Source: Burkholderia thailandensis E264
GTDB lineage: Bacteria > Pseudomonadota > Gammaproteobacteria > Burkholderiales > Burkholderiaceae
DNA length: 64,000 nucleotides
Direction: 5' to 3'
NCBI RefSeq assembly: GCF_000012365.1
Contig: NC_007651.1
Span: 1,116,001-1,180,000, forward strand
Part shown: positions 39,457 to 49,571 of the stretch, one piece after another
Numbering within the stretch: position 1 is the stretch's first letter
Layout of the letters: the number at the start of each line of letters is the position of its first letter
Made by a program: the position numbers and the translations under genes
Notes under the pieces: model-generated
What the model was told of the DNA's origin: nothing
The model's database searches: none
The model's input: the letters and a program-made list of their open reading frames with translations, nothing else

Positions 39457-40431
39457 ATGCCGAAGGCAATTCGTTACGACCGGCCGGGCGGCCCGGAAGT
39501 CATGAAATGGGTCGACGTCGACGTCGGCGCGCCGCAGCCGGGCGAAGTCCGCATCAAGCAGCACGCGGTCGGCCTCAACTACATCGACGTCTATTTCCGC
39601 ACCGGCCTCTACCCGCAGCCGCTGCCGGGCGGTCTCGGCATGGAGGCGGCGGGCGAGGTCACCGAAATCGGCGACGGCGTGACGACGCTCAAGCCCGGCG
39701 ACCGCGTCGCGTACGTCGCGCAGCCGCCGGGCGCGTATGCGCAGGAGCGCGTGCTGGCCGCCGCGAAGCTCGTGAAGCTGCCGGATGCGATCGGCTACGA
39801 GGACGCGGCGTCCGTGATGCTGCAGGGCCTGACCGCGCAGTATCTGCTGCGCCGCACGTACGCGGTCAAGCCGGGCGACACGATCCTGATCCACGCGGCG
39901 GCGGGCGGCGTCGGCCTCCTTGTCTGCCAGTGGGCGAAGGCGCTCGGCGCGACGGTGATCGGCACGGTCGGCTCCGACGAGAAGGCCGCGCTCGCGAAGG
40001 CGCACGGCTGCGATCACCCGATCGTCTATACGCGCGAGAATTTCACCGAGCGCGTGAAGGAAATCACGAACGGCGCGGGCGTGCCTGTCGTCTACGACTC
40101 GATCGGCAAGGACACGTACATCGGCTCGCTCGACTGCCTTGCGCCGCTCGGCCTGTTCGTCAGCTTCGGCAACGCGTCCGGGCCGCTGCCGCCGATCGAC
40201 TCGAAGGAATTCTCGTCGCGCGGCTCGCTGTTCTTCACGCGGCCGACGCTGTTCTCGTACATCGCGAAGCGCGAGGATCTCGATCGCAATGCGGCCGAGC
40301 TGTTCGACGTGCTCGCATCCGGGCGCGTGAAGACGAGCATCCAGCAGCGCCATCCGCTCGAGAACGTCGCGCAGGCGCACCGCGATCTCGAGGCGCGGCG
40401 CACCACGGGCTCGACGATCCTGCTGCCCTGA
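39457..40431 (+). CDS. qor: Quinone oxidoreductase (zinc-independent MDR, QOR type)
   Basis: A 324-residue NADPH:quinone reductase. MPKAIRYDRPGGPEVMKWVDV, HAVGLNYIDVYFRTGLYPQPLPGGLGMEAAGEV and the nucleotide motif IHAAAGGVGLLVCQWAKALGA are characteristic of QOR. No catalytic or structural zinc ligands are present. It reduces quinones, or the conjugated double bonds of small aldehydes, with NADPH. The ATG is preceded by CAGGAGAAG. Its position after mgsA may be relevant to reactive carbonyl handling but is not proof. Confidence 0.9.
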   Translation: MPKAIRYDRPGGPEVMKWVDVDVGAPQPGEVRIKQHAVGLNYIDVYFRTGLYPQPLPGGLGMEAAGEVTEIGDGVTTLKPGDRVAYVAQPPGAYAQERVLAAAKLVKLPDAIGYEDAASVMLQGLTAQYLLRRTYAVKPGDTILIHAAAGGVGLLVCQWAKALGATVIGTVGSDEKAALAKAHGCDHPIVYTRENFTERVKEITNGAGVPVVYDSIGKDTYIGSLDCLAPLGLFVSFGNASGPLPPIDSKEFSSRGSLFFTRPTLFSYIAKREDLDRNAAELFDVLASGRVKTSIQQRHPLENVAQAHRDLEARRTTGSTILLP

Positions 40432-40653
40432 CTTCGCGGCGGGCCCGGGCGCGCCCGCGACCCGAGTCCGCGCGCCTGTCGCGCTTCGCGCGCCGGCGCG
40501 CCCGGCCGCCGTTTGCAACGGCGTGTCGCCGCACGCGCCGGCCTCCGATGCGCGAACGGCGAAGCGCCCGATCGCGCCGCGCACGCCGGCGCCCAAATCC
40601 AGATTCCGGACGAACACGGCGATCGCGCGCGCCTTCGCGCCGCGCGGCCGCCG

Positions 40654-40674
40654 TTTACGCGCTTTTTACACCCC
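40654..40674 (+). promoter_or_regulatory. KdpE-like operator upstream of kdp
   Basis: The element has TTTAC, a short spacer, then TTTTTACACCCC. It closely resembles the E. coli KdpE binding site as I recall it (TTTATAC, T-run, TTTACACCCC). It lies 12 bp upstream of a -35-like hexamer, the position expected for activation by KdpE. The adjacent T-rich sequence is striking against the GC-rich background. Confidence 0.7.
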
Positions 40675-40685
40675 TGCGCGAACCT

Positions 40686-40716
40686 TTGACCTGCCCTTTA
40701 CGCGCGATCCTCTAAC
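40686..40716 (+). promoter_or_regulatory. Candidate kdp promoter
   Basis: TTGACC at 40686-40691 could be the -35 and TCTAAC at 40711-40716 the -10. The spacing is 19 bp, long for an unassisted sigma-70 promoter but plausible for one activated by KdpE bound immediately upstream. The first start codon of the operon lies about 30 bases beyond the predicted start site. Confidence 0.5.
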
Positions 40717-40753
40717 GTTTCACCGGTCCGATTTGGAACACGGAGAAACAAAA

Positions 40754-40861
40754 ATGGATGCGGTTTACATAGGCGGTCTGGCGCTTTTCACGGGGTTGAT
40801 CGTCGCGCTGATCGCCGGTTGCGAGAAGCTGGCGCAATACGGTCGCGGGGGGCGTTCATGA
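40754..40861 (+). CDS. 35-residue membrane peptide at the head of the kdp operon
   Basis: The product is a single-helix peptide: [22 protein letters not shown] then the basic tail [18 protein letters not shown] lies eight bases before the ATG, and its stop overlaps the kdpF ATG by ATGA. It is not KdpF, which follows as a separate frame. Being first in a transcript controlled by a KdpE-like site, it should be made only under potassium limitation. I know of no assigned function; a small subunit, assembly aid or sensor partner are possibilities. Small size makes chance more likely than for a long gene, but the layout argues for a real peptide. Confidence 0.7.
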   Translation: MDAVYIGGLALFTGLIVALIAGCEKLAQYGRGGRS

Positions 40862-40950
40862 GTTGGATGCTGTGGTTGGCGGGGGCGTCGACGTTCCTGC
40901 TGTTCGCGTATCTCGTCTATGCGCTGCTGCGCGCGGAGGACATCGAATGA
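40858..40950 (+). CDS. kdpF: Potassium-transporting ATPase subunit KdpF
   Basis: A 30-residue single-helix peptide, [30 protein letters not shown], is the typical KdpF: the [10 protein letters not shown] ending is the family hallmark. KdpF stabilises the KdpABC complex through lipid-like contacts. It overlaps the upstream small frame and kdpA each by ATGA, so the first three genes are translationally coupled. Confidence 0.9.
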   Translation: MSWMLWLAGASTFLLFAYLVYALLRAEDIE

Positions 40951-42755
40951 ACGCGAACAACCTGTTGCAGGCGGCGATCCTCATCGCCGTGCTGATCGCG
41001 GCGGCGGTGCCGGTCTCGCGCTATCTGACGCGCGTGATGGACGGCTCGTCGGCCGTCGTGCGCGTGTTCGGCCCGCTCGAGCGCGTGCTGTACCGGCTCG
41101 CGGGCATCGATCCGCGCGCCGAGATGAGCTGGAGGCAGTACGCGTTCGCGACGATCGCGTTCAACGCGCTCGGCGTGCTGTTCCTGTACGCGCTGCTGCG
41201 CGTGCAGGGGGGGCTGCCCGGCAATCCGCAAGGCTTCGGCCCGATGACGGCCGACGGCGCGTTCAACACCGCCGTGTCGTTCGTGACGAACACGAACTGG
41301 CAGGACTACACGCCCGAGCAGACCGTCAGCTATCTCGCGCAGATGCTCGGCCTCACCGTGCAGAACTTCCTGTCGGCGGCGACGGGCATCGTCGTCGTGA
41401 TCGCGCTGATTCGCGGCTTCGCGCGCCACACCGCGCAGACGATCGGCAACTTCTGGGTCGACGTGACGCGCGTGACGCTCTACGTGCTCGTGCCGATGGC
41501 GGCGATCGTTGCCGCGCTGCTGATGAGCCAGGGCGTGATCCAGAACATGAAGGCATACCAGGACGTGCCCGCGCTGCAGACGACGACCTACGCGGCGCCC
41601 AAGCTCGACGCGCACGGCAACCCGGTGAAGGACGCGCAGGGCAACCCGGTGACGGTGCAAACGCCCGTGAAGGCGCAGACGCTCGCGATGGGCCCGGTCG
41701 CTTCGCAGGAAGCGATCAAGATGCTCGGCACGAACGGCGGCGGCTTCTTCAACGGCAACTCCTCGCATCCGTACGAGAACCCGACGCCGTTCTCGAACGT
41801 CCTCGAGATCTTCTCGATCCTGATCATTCCGGCCGCGCTCTGCCTCGTGTTCGGCAGCATGATCGGCGATCGCCGGCAGGGCATCGCGGTGCTCGCCGCG
41901 ATGACGGTCGCGCTTGCGGTGGCGATCGGCGTCGAGGTGAGCGCCGAGCAGGGCGGCACGCCGGTGCTCGCATCGATGAACGTCGACCAGACGGCGAGCC
42001 CGCTGCAGGCGGGCGGCAACATGGAAGGCAAGGAAACGCGCTTCGGCATCGCGCAGACGGGCATCTTCGTCGTCGCGACGACGGCCGCGTCGTGCGGCGC
42101 CGTGAACGCGATGCACGATTCGCTCACGCCCGTCGGCGGCCTCGTGCCGATGCTGCTGATGCAACTGGGCGAGGTGATCTTCGGCGGCGTCGGCTCCGGC
42201 CTCTACGGGATGCTCGTGTTCGCGCTGCTCGCGGTGTTCGTCGCGGGCCTGATGATCGGCCGCACGCCCGAGTATGTCGGCAAGAAGATCGAGTCGTACG
42301 AGATGAAGATGGTGTCGATCGTCGTGCTGCTCACGCCGTTCCTCGTGCTCGTCGGCACGTCGATCGCCGTGCTCGCCGCGGCGGGGCGCGCGGGCATCGC
42401 GAACCCCGGCCCGCACGGCTTCTCGGAGATCCTGTATGCGTTCAGCTCGGCCGCGAACAACAACGGCAGCGCGTTCGCGGGGCTTTCGGTGAACACGCCG
42501 TTCTACAACTGGATGACGGCGATCGCGATGTGGTTCGGCCGCTTCGGCACGATCGTGCCGGTGCTCGCGATCGCGGGCTCGCTCGCCGCGAAGAAGCGCA
42601 TCGCCGCGACGAGCGGCACGCTGCCGACGCACGGGCCGCTTTTCGTCGTGCTGCTGCTCGGCACGGTGCTGCTCGTGGGCGCGCTCACGTACGTGCCGGC
42701 GCTCGCGCTCGGCCCGGGTGTCGAACACCTGATGCTGTTCGTCGGCGCGCATTGA
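40947..42755 (+). CDS. kdpA: Potassium-transporting ATPase subunit KdpA
   Basis: A 602-residue channel-like subunit with four pore repeats. Selectivity-filter segments can be seen at [41 protein letters not shown], and the later [15 protein letters not shown]. KdpA belongs to the potassium transporter superfamily and passes K+ to KdpB through a tunnel. The periplasmic insertion containing [18 protein letters not shown] has an internal near-repeat. The ATG overlaps the kdpF stop. Confidence 0.97.
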   Translation: MNANNLLQAAILIAVLIAAAVPVSRYLTRVMDGSSAVVRVFGPLERVLYRLAGIDPRAEMSWRQYAFATIAFNALGVLFLYALLRVQGGLPGNPQGFGPMTADGAFNTAVSFVTNTNWQDYTPEQTVSYLAQMLGLTVQNFLSAATGIVVVIALIRGFARHTAQTIGNFWVDVTRVTLYVLVPMAAIVAALLMSQGVIQNMKAYQDVPALQTTTYAAPKLDAHGNPVKDAQGNPVTVQTPVKAQTLAMGPVASQEAIKMLGTNGGGFFNGNSSHPYENPTPFSNVLEIFSILIIPAALCLVFGSMIGDRRQGIAVLAAMTVALAVAIGVEVSAEQGGTPVLASMNVDQTASPLQAGGNMEGKETRFGIAQTGIFVVATTAASCGAVNAMHDSLTPVGGLVPMLLMQLGEVIFGGVGSGLYGMLVFALLAVFVAGLMIGRTPEYVGKKIESYEMKMVSIVVLLTPFLVLVGTSIAVLAAAGRAGIANPGPHGFSEILYAFSSAANNNGSAFAGLSVNTPFYNWMTAIAMWFGRFGTIVPVLAIAGSLAAKKRIAATSGTLPTHGPLFVVLLLGTVLLVGALTYVPALALGPGVEHLMLFVGAH

Positions 42756-42822
42756 ACGCGCATACGACACGAGAGGACTCGCGCAAAGCCGGACGACCGG
42801 CGATGCGCATCTGAGGATTGCA

Positions 42823-44934
42823 ATGACTCAACATTCCGCTACGCGATCGATGTTCGACCCGGCGCTCGTGCGCCCGGCGATCGTCGATTCGTTCAAGAAA
42901 CTCACGCCGCGCACGCAGTTGCGCAACCCGGTGATGTTCTGCGTGTACGTCGGCAGCCTCCTGGCGACGATTCTCTGGATCGCCGCGCTGATGGGGCAGG
43001 CCGAGGCGCCCGCGGGCTTCATTCTCGCGGTCGCGCTGTGGCTGTGGTTCACGGTGCTGTTCGCGAACTTCGCCGAGGCGCTCGCCGAGGGCCGCTCGAA
43101 GGCGCAGGCCGCGTCGCTTCGCAGCGCGAAGAAGGACGTGATGGCCAAGAAGCTCAACGAGCCGCATCCGAAGTCGCCCGTGCGCATCACGACGGCGTCG
43201 GATCTGCGCCGCGGCGACGTCGTGCTCGTCGAGACGGGCGACACGATTCCGGCCGACGGCGAGGTGATCGAGGGCGTCGCTTCGGTCGACGAATCGGCGA
43301 TCACCGGTGAATCGGCGCCCGTGATCCGCGAATCGGGCGGCGACTTCTCGTCGGTGACGGGCGGCACGCGCGTGCTGTCCGACTGGATCGTCGTCAAGGT
43401 GACGGCGAACCCGGGCGAGGCGTTCCTCGACCGGATGATCGCGATGGTCGAGGGCGCGAAGCGCAAGAAGACGCCGAACGAGATCGCGCTCACGATCCTG
43501 CTCGTCGCGCTGACGATCGTGATGCTGCTCGCCACCGCGACGCTGCTGCCGTTCTCGATGTTCTCGGTCGACGCGATGAAGGCGGGCCACGTCGTGACGA
43601 TCACCGCGCTCGTCGCGCTGCTCGTGTGCCTGATTCCGACGACGATCGGCGGGCTGCTGTCCGCGATCGGCGTGGCCGGCATGAGCCGGATGATGCAGGC
43701 GAACGTGATCGCGACGTCGGGCCGCGCGGTGGAGGCGGCGGGCGACGTCGACGTGCTGCTGCTCGACAAGACGGGCACGATCACGCTCGGCAACCGGCAG
43801 GCGTCGGCGTTCGTGCCCGCGCCCGACGTGACCGAAGCGATGCTCGCCGACGCCGCGCAGCTGTCGTCGCTCGCCGACGAGACGCCGGAGGGCCGCAGCA
43901 TCGTCGTGCTCGCGAAGGAGCGCTTCAACATTCGCCAGCGCGACATGGGCGCGCTGCATGCGGTGTTCCTGTCGTTTTCCGCGCAAACGCGCATGAGCGG
44001 TGTCGATCTGTTCCCCAACGGGCCTTCCGCCGGAGCGCCCGGCCGCGAGATTCGCAAGGGCGCGGCCGACGCGGTGAAGAAGTATGTCGAGAGCTACGGC
44101 GGGCGCTTTCCCGCCGAGGTGACGAACGCGGTGACGGACGTCGCGCGCCGCGGCAGCACGCCGCTCGTCGTCGCCGAGAAGCAGGGGGACGTTGCGCGCG
44201 TGCTTGGCGTGATCGAGCTGAAGGACATCGTGAAGGGCGGCATCAAGGAGCGCTTCGCGGAACTGCGCAAGATGGGCATCAAGACCGTGATGGTGACGGG
44301 CGACAACCGGCTGACCGCGGCGGCGATCGCGGCGGAGGCGGGCGTCGACGATTTCCTCGCGGAAGCGACGCCCGAGACGAAGCTCTCGACGATTCGCGAG
44401 CACCAGGCGGCGGGCCGGCTCGTCGCGATGACGGGCGACGGCACGAACGACGCGCCGGCGCTCGCGCAGGCGGATGTGGCCGTCGCGATGAACACCGGCA
44501 CGCAGGCCGCGAAGGAAGCGGGCAACATGGTCGACCTCGACTCGAATCCGACGAAGCTCATCGAGATCGTCGAGATCGGCAAGCAGATGCTGATGACGCG
44601 CGGCTCGCTCACGACGTTCTCGATCGCGAACGACATCGCGAAGTACTTCGCGATCATTCCGGCCGCGTTCGCGACGACCTATCCGCAGCTGAACGCGCTG
44701 AACGTGATGCATCTCGCGACGCCCGCGTCCGCGATCATGTCGGCCGTGATCTTCAACGCGCTCATCATCGTGCTGCTGATTCCGCTTGCGCTCAAGGGCG
44801 TCAAGTATCGTCCGCTCGGCGCCGCGACGCTGCTGCGCCGCAATCTGCTCGTCTACGGCCTGGGCGGGATTCTCGTGCCGTTCGTCGGCATCAAGCTGAT
44901 CGACGTCGTGCTCGCCGCGCTCGGCTGGGTTTAA
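42823..44934 (+). CDS. kdpB: Potassium-transporting P-type ATPase subunit KdpB
   Basis: A 703-residue P-type ATPase. The actuator loop is [17 protein letters not shown], the phosphorylated aspartate lies at about 315 in [16 protein letters not shown], and the hinge is [22 protein letters not shown]. Compared with E. coli KdpB there is a short insertion ([11 protein letters not shown]) in the nucleotide-binding domain before [11 protein letters not shown]. It powers uptake through KdpA. The gene follows kdpA by 67 bp and kdpC by 12 bp. Confidence 0.98.
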   Translation: MTQHSATRSMFDPALVRPAIVDSFKKLTPRTQLRNPVMFCVYVGSLLATILWIAALMGQAEAPAGFILAVALWLWFTVLFANFAEALAEGRSKAQAASLRSAKKDVMAKKLNEPHPKSPVRITTASDLRRGDVVLVETGDTIPADGEVIEGVASVDESAITGESAPVIRESGGDFSSVTGGTRVLSDWIVVKVTANPGEAFLDRMIAMVEGAKRKKTPNEIALTILLVALTIVMLLATATLLPFSMFSVDAMKAGHVVTITALVALLVCLIPTTIGGLLSAIGVAGMSRMMQANVIATSGRAVEAAGDVDVLLLDKTGTITLGNRQASAFVPAPDVTEAMLADAAQLSSLADETPEGRSIVVLAKERFNIRQRDMGALHAVFLSFSAQTRMSGVDLFPNGPSAGAPGREIRKGAADAVKKYVESYGGRFPAEVTNAVTDVARRGSTPLVVAEKQGDVARVLGVIELKDIVKGGIKERFAELRKMGIKTVMVTGDNRLTAAAIAAEAGVDDFLAEATPETKLSTIREHQAAGRLVAMTGDGTNDAPALAQADVAVAMNTGTQAAKEAGNMVDLDSNPTKLIEIVEIGKQMLMTRGSLTTFSIANDIAKYFAIIPAAFATTYPQLNALNVMHLATPASAIMSAVIFNALIIVLLIPLALKGVKYRPLGAATLLRRNLLVYGLGGILVPFVGIKLIDVVLAALGWV

Positions 44935-44946
44935 AGGAACATCGTC

Positions 44947-45528
44947 ATGAAATCACTGTTTCGTCCGCTCATCGTCGTGTTCGTCGTGCTGGCCGCCGTC
45001 ACGGGGCTCGCGTATCCGGCCGTGATGACGGTCTTCGGGCAGGCCGTGTTCCCGTCGCAGGCGAACGGCAGCCTCATCGAGAAGGACGGCAAGGTCGTGG
45101 GCTCCGCGCTGATCGGCCAGCAGTTCGACGCGCCGCAGTACTTCTGGGGCCGCCTGTCGGCGACGAGCCCGATGCCGTACAACGCGGCGGGCTCGGGCGG
45201 CTCGAATCTCGGGCCGCTCAACCCTTCGCTGAAGGACCAGGTGAAGGGCCGGCTCGACGCGCTGAAGGCGGCCGGCACCGATCTGTCGCAGCCCGTGCCC
45301 GTCGATCTCGTGACGGCGTCGGCGAGCGGGCTCGATCCCGAGATCAGTCCGGCCGCGGCCGACTACCAGGTCGCGCGCGTCGCGCGTGCGCGCAAGATGC
45401 CGGAGGCCGACGTGCGCCGCCTCGTCGCCGACAATACGGCGGGCCGCCAGTTCGGCGTGCTCGGCGAGCCGCGCGTGAACGTGCTGAAACTCAATCTCGC
45501 GCTCGACGCCGCGCAGACCGCGCAGTGA
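44947..45528 (+). CDS. kdpC: Potassium-transporting ATPase subunit KdpC
   Basis: A 193-residue subunit with one N-terminal helix ([29 protein letters not shown]) and the periplasmic KdpC domain: [35 protein letters not shown] and [22 protein letters not shown]. It stabilises the complex and aids K+ entry. Its end is followed by a strong intrinsic terminator before kdpD. Confidence 0.97.
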
Positions 45529-45682
45529 CGCGATGCGCCGCAAGCGCGCCGCCCGCGCCGCCCGCGCGCGCGGCGCGTCCGCGGCGAACGCGCGGCGCGG
45601 TTTGGCGTGTGGGCGAGGGCCGCGGCAAGGACGCCGTGAAACCGGCGTCGCGCATGCCGCCGCTGGCGCGGCCCCGAACTCC

Positions 45683-45715
45683 GGACGACGTGTTCGACAC
45701 GTCGTCCTTTCCTTT
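45683..45715 (+). terminator. Intrinsic terminator between kdpC and kdpD
   Basis: A perfect 11-bp stem (GGACGACGTGT paired with ACACGTCGTCC) with a TCG loop is followed by TTTCCTTT. It lies 155 bp after kdpC and about 58 bp before kdpD. It should end much of the kdpFABC transcript, so kdpDE would need read-through or its own promoter. Confidence 0.85.
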
Positions 45716-45772
45716 GCGGGTGTTTTCGAACGACAATGAAGTTCAGCCGCCAACCGGAGACTTCGGCCTCGC

Positions 45773-48700
45773 ATGAATCGTCCCGATCCTGACCAGCTTC
45801 TCGACAAGATCCAGCGGGAAGAGGAAAAGCAGCAGCGCGGCAAGCTGAAGATCTTCTTCGGCGCGTCGGCGGGCGTCGGCAAGACCTATGCGATGCTGCT
45901 CGCCGCGCGCGCGCGCAAGCAGGAGGGCGTCGACGTCGTCGTCGGCATCGTCGAGACGCACGGGCGCAGCGAGACGGCGTCGCTGCTCGACGGGCTCGAC
46001 GTGCTGCCGCTCATGCAGATCGAGTACCGCGGCCGCACGATCGGCGAGTTCGATCTCGACGCGGCGCTCGCGCGCAAGCCGCAGCTCGTGCTCGTCGACG
46101 AGCTCGCGCACTCGAACGTGCCGGGCGCGCGCCACCTGAAGCGCTGGCAGGACGTGTACGAGTTGCTCGACGCGGGCATCGACGTCTACACGACCGTCAA
46201 CGTCCAGCATCTCGAGAGCCTGAACGACGTGGTCGGCGCGATCACGGGCATCCGCGTGTGGGAGACCGTGCCCGACCGCGTGTTCGACGTCGCCGACGAA
46301 GTCACGCTCGTCGACCTGCCCGCCGAGGAACTGCTGAGCCGGCTGCGCGAAGGCAAGGTCTACATGGCGCAGCAGGCCGAGCGGGCGGTGCGCAATTTTT
46401 TCCGCAAGGGCAACCTGATCGCGCTGCGCGAGCTCGCGCTGCGCCGCACGGCCGACCGCGTCGACGCGCAGATGCGCGAGTACCGCGCGGACCGCTCGAT
46501 CCAGCGGATCTGGCAGGCGCGCGAGCGCCTGCTCGTGTGCGTGGGCCCGGGCCCCGAGGCGCCGACGCTCGTGCGCGCGGCCGCTCGCCTCGCGGCGAGC
46601 CTGAAGGCCGACTGGCTCGCGGTGTACGTCGAGACGCCGCGGCTCGCGCGGCTGCCCGACGCGCTCCGGCAGCGCACGCTCAACGCGTTGAAGCTCGCGG
46701 CCGAGCTCGGCGCCGAGACGGCGACGCTCACGGGCGCGGACGCGGTCGCCGCGCTGATCGGCTACGCGCAGGTGCGCAATGCGTCGAAGATCGTCGCGGG
46801 CGGCTCGTCGAAGACGGGTTTCCTGCGCCGTTTCTCGCGCCCGTTCGGCGAACGGCTCGCGGAGCGCGCGGGCGACGTCGACCTGATGCTGATCCGCGCA
46901 TCGGCGGGCGAGGACGCGCGCACGCCGCTCGATGCGGGCGCGCGCGCGTGGCGCGATACACTCTCGAGCGTCGTCGACGGCCGCTCGCCGCCGCGCAACT
47001 ACGGCTACGCGGCCGCGATCTGCGCGCTGATCACGGGCGTCGCGAACCTGCTGCAGGGCCATCTCGACCTGACGAACCTCGTGATGCTGTACCTGCTCGG
47101 CGTCGTGTTCTCGGCGGTGCGTCTCGGGCGCGGGCCGGGCGTCGTGCAGTCGTTCCTGTCGGTTGCCGCATTCGACTACTTCTTCGTGCCGCCGCGGATG
47201 TCGTTTTCCGTGACGGACACGCAGTATCTGCTGACCTTCTTCGGGATGCTGCTCACGTCGCTCGTCATCAGCCATCTGACGTCGAGCCTTACGCGCGGCG
47301 CGACGATCGCGCAGCGGCGCGAGCGGCGCACGAGCGCGATGTACGCGATGGCGCGCGAGCTCGGGGCGGCGCTCACGGCCGAGCAGATCGTCGAGATCGG
47401 CAGCCGCCACGTGTCCGAGGTGTTCCGCGCGCGCGTCGCGATCCTGCTGCCGGACAGCGGCGACAAGATCCAGCAGAAGATCGAGAATCCCGACGAGGCG
47501 GTGACGATCACGGGCGCGGCGCTCGACATCGACGTCGGCCAATGGGTGTACGACCAGCAGAAGCCGGCCGGGCACGGCACCGACACGCTGCCCGCGGCCA
47601 CCGCGCTTTATCTGCCGCTGAAGGCGCCGATGCGCACGCGCGGCGTGCTCGCCGTCGTCACGAAGGACCCGGGCGAGCTCGAGGTGCCCGAGCAGCAGCG
47701 GATGCTCGACGCGTTCGCCGCGCAGATCGCGCTCGCGGTCGAGCGCGTTCACTACGTCGAGATCGCGCGCGACGCGCTCGTCAACATGGAATCGGAGCGG
47801 TTGCGCAACTCGCTGCTGTCGGCGATCTCGCACGATCTGCGCACGCCGCTCACGGCGATCGTCGGCTTGTCGTCGATGCTCGCGAACGCGCGCGGCGGCG
47901 GTTCGTCCGCGCGCGAGGACGAACTCGTCGAATCGATCCACGACGAGGCGCTCAGGATGACGGGGATCGTCACGAACCTGCTCGACATGGCGCGCCTGCA
48001 GGCGGGCAGCCTGCAGTTGAAGCGCCAGTGGTCGCTGCTCGAGGAGACGGTCGGCGCGGCGCTCGCCGCGTGCAAGCGCGTGCTCGCGCGTCATCCGGCG
48101 CGCGTGCGGCTGCCCGCCGATCTGCCGCTCCTGCAGACGGACGCGGTGCTGATGGAGCGGCTTTTCGCAAACCTGTTCGAGAACGCGGCGAAATACACGC
48201 CGCTCGACACGCCGATCGAGATCGGCGCGGAGCGCATCGTCGACGACAGCCGGCCGTTCGTGCGCGTGTTCGTCGACGACCACGGCCCGGGGCTGCCGGC
48301 CGGCATGGAGGCGCGGATCTTCGAGAAGTTCACGCGCGGCGAGAAGGAATCGGCGACGCCCGGCATCGGGCTCGGGCTTGCGATCTGCCGCGCGATCGTC
48401 GACGCGCACGGCGGTAAAATCGGCGCGCTCAACCGGCTCGGGCCGGATGGCAAGGTCGAGGGCGCGCGCTTCTGGTTCACGCTGCCCGTCGACACGCCGC
48501 CGCCCGAACCCGGCGCCGGCGACGACGCGCCGGACGACGAAGCGGGCGAGGCAGGCGCGGCGGGCGCAGCGGCGGGGGGCGCAGATGAAGCGGCCGCCGG
48601 CGGGCCGTCGGCGGGCGAGCCGCCGGCGGGTGCGGGTTCGCGCTCCGTGTTCGGCGATCGCTTCGCCGCTGCGCGTGCGGCGGGAGAATTCGACGCCGAG

Positions 48701-48880
48701 GAGCGCACGGCCGGCGAACGCGAGAGCGGCGGTCGCACGGCCGGCGATCGCGCGCCCGACGCGGCTGCGGACCCTGCCCGCCCGGCGTCCGGCCAAGCCG
48801 CTGCGGCGTCTTCCGCGCCGCGCCGCGCCGAGGGAGCGCCGTCGCCCGTATCCAACGAACATCCGCATGCCCATGAGTGA
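45773..48880 (+). CDS. kdpD: Sensor histidine kinase KdpD
   Basis: A 1035-residue sensor. The N-terminal KdpD domain has the Walker-type GASAGVGKT at about 30-38, followed by a universal-stress-protein-like domain (LVCVGPGPEAPTLVRAAARLAAS). Four membrane helices lie around 400-500, then a GAF-like region and the kinase core with phosphorylated His in SHDLRTPL at about 687. The ATP-binding domain ends near residue 905 (FWFTLPVDTP). The last 125 or so residues are a Gly/Ala/Glu/Asp-rich disordered tail not found in E. coli KdpD (894). It senses low potassium and phosphorylates KdpE. Its stop overlaps kdpE. Confidence 0.97.
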   Translation: MNRPDPDQLLDKIQREEEKQQRGKLKIFFGASAGVGKTYAMLLAARARKQEGVDVVVGIVETHGRSETASLLDGLDVLPLMQIEYRGRTIGEFDLDAALARKPQLVLVDELAHSNVPGARHLKRWQDVYELLDAGIDVYTTVNVQHLESLNDVVGAITGIRVWETVPDRVFDVADEVTLVDLPAEELLSRLREGKVYMAQQAERAVRNFFRKGNLIALRELALRRTADRVDAQMREYRADRSIQRIWQARERLLVCVGPGPEAPTLVRAAARLAASLKADWLAVYVETPRLARLPDALRQRTLNALKLAAELGAETATLTGADAVAALIGYAQVRNASKIVAGGSSKTGFLRRFSRPFGERLAERAGDVDLMLIRASAGEDARTPLDAGARAWRDTLSSVVDGRSPPRNYGYAAAICALITGVANLLQGHLDLTNLVMLYLLGVVFSAVRLGRGPGVVQSFLSVAAFDYFFVPPRMSFSVTDTQYLLTFFGMLLTSLVISHLTSSLTRGATIAQRRERRTSAMYAMARELGAALTAEQIVEIGSRHVSEVFRARVAILLPDSGDKIQQKIENPDEAVTITGAALDIDVGQWVYDQQKPAGHGTDTLPAATALYLPLKAPMRTRGVLAVVTKDPGELEVPEQQRMLDAFAAQIALAVERVHYVEIARDALVNMESERLRNSLLSAISHDLRTPLTAIVGLSSMLANARGGGSSAREDELVESIHDEALRMTGIVTNLLDMARLQAGSLQLKRQWSLLEETVGAALAACKRVLARHPARVRLPADLPLLQTDAVLMERLFANLFENAAKYTPLDTPIEIGAERIVDDSRPFVRVFVDDHGPGLPAGMEARIFEKFTRGEKESATPGIGLGLAICRAIVDAHGGKIGALNRLGPDGKVEGARFWFTLPVDTPPPEPGAGDDAPDDEAGEAGAAGAAAGGADEAAAGGPSAGEPPAGAGSRSVFGDRFAAARAAGEFDAEERTAGERESGGRTAGDRAPDAAADPARPASGQAAAASSAPRRAEGAPSPVSNEHPHAHE

Positions 48881-49571
48881 ACCGACCGTCACCGTCGTTC
48901 TGATCGAAGACGAAAAACAGATCCGCCGTTTCGTGCGCAGCGCGCTGGAGGAAGAGGGCATCGCGGTATTCGACGCCGAAACGGGCCGCCAGGGCCTCAT
49001 CGAGGCCGCGACCCGCAAGCCCGACCTCGCGATCGTCGATCTCGGGCTGCCGGACGGCGACGGCCTCGACGTGATCCGCGAACTGCGCGGCTGGTCCGAA
49101 ATGCCGGTGATCGTGCTGTCGGCGCGCACGCACGAGGAGGAGAAGGTGGCCGCGCTCGATGCGGGCGCGGACGACTACCTGACGAAGCCGTTCGGCGTTT
49201 CCGAGCTGCTCGCGCGGATACGCGCGCACCTGCGGCGGCGCAATCAGGGCGGCGCGGCCGAATCGCCGGTCGTGAAGTTCGGCGACGTGAGCGTCGACCT
49301 CGCGCTGCGGCGGGTATGGCGCGGCGGCGAGGTCGTGCATCTGACGCCGCTCGAGTACCGGCTGCTCGCGACGCTCGTGCGGCACGCGGGCCGCGTGCTC
49401 ACGCACCGCCAGCTGTTGCGCAACGTCTGGGGGCCGACACACGTCGAGAGCCACCACTACCTGCGAATCTACATGGCGCATTTGCGGCAAAAGCTCGAGG
49501 CTGATCCCGCGCAGCCGCAGCACATCGTGACCGAGACGGGCGTCGGCTACCGGCTCGTCGGCGCGGGCTGA
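48873..49571 (+). CDS. kdpE: Response regulator KdpE
   Basis: An OmpR-class regulator of about 232 residues. The receiver domain has the acidic pair in VVLIEDEKQ, phosphorylatable Asp in LAIVDLGLPDGDG (about 56) and Lys in DYLTKPFG. The C-terminal winged helix includes HLTPLEYRLLATLVRHAGRVLTHRQLLRNVWG. It should activate the operator at 40654-40674. The start is ATG 48873 (MSEPTVTV); an ATG two codons upstream is equally possible. Both overlap the end of kdpD, so kinase and regulator are coupled. Confidence 0.95.
   Translation: MSEPTVTVVLIEDEKQIRRFVRSALEEEGIAVFDAETGRQGLIEAATRKPDLAIVDLGLPDGDGLDVIRELRGWSEMPVIVLSARTHEEEKVAALDAGADDYLTKPFGVSELLARIRAHLRRRNQGGAAESPVVKFGDVSVDLALRRVWRGGEVVHLTPLEYRLLATLVRHAGRVLTHRQLLRNVWGPTHVESHHYLRIYMAHLRQKLEADPAQPQHIVTETGVGYRLVGAG

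Larger units (their letters stand above)
40432..40753. other. Intergenic region containing the kdp control site
   Basis: No gene is supported in this 322-bp gap. Its left half is GC-rich with no clear structure. The right third is markedly T-rich and contains the KdpE-like operator (40654-40674) and promoter elements (40686-40716). Confidence 0.6.
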
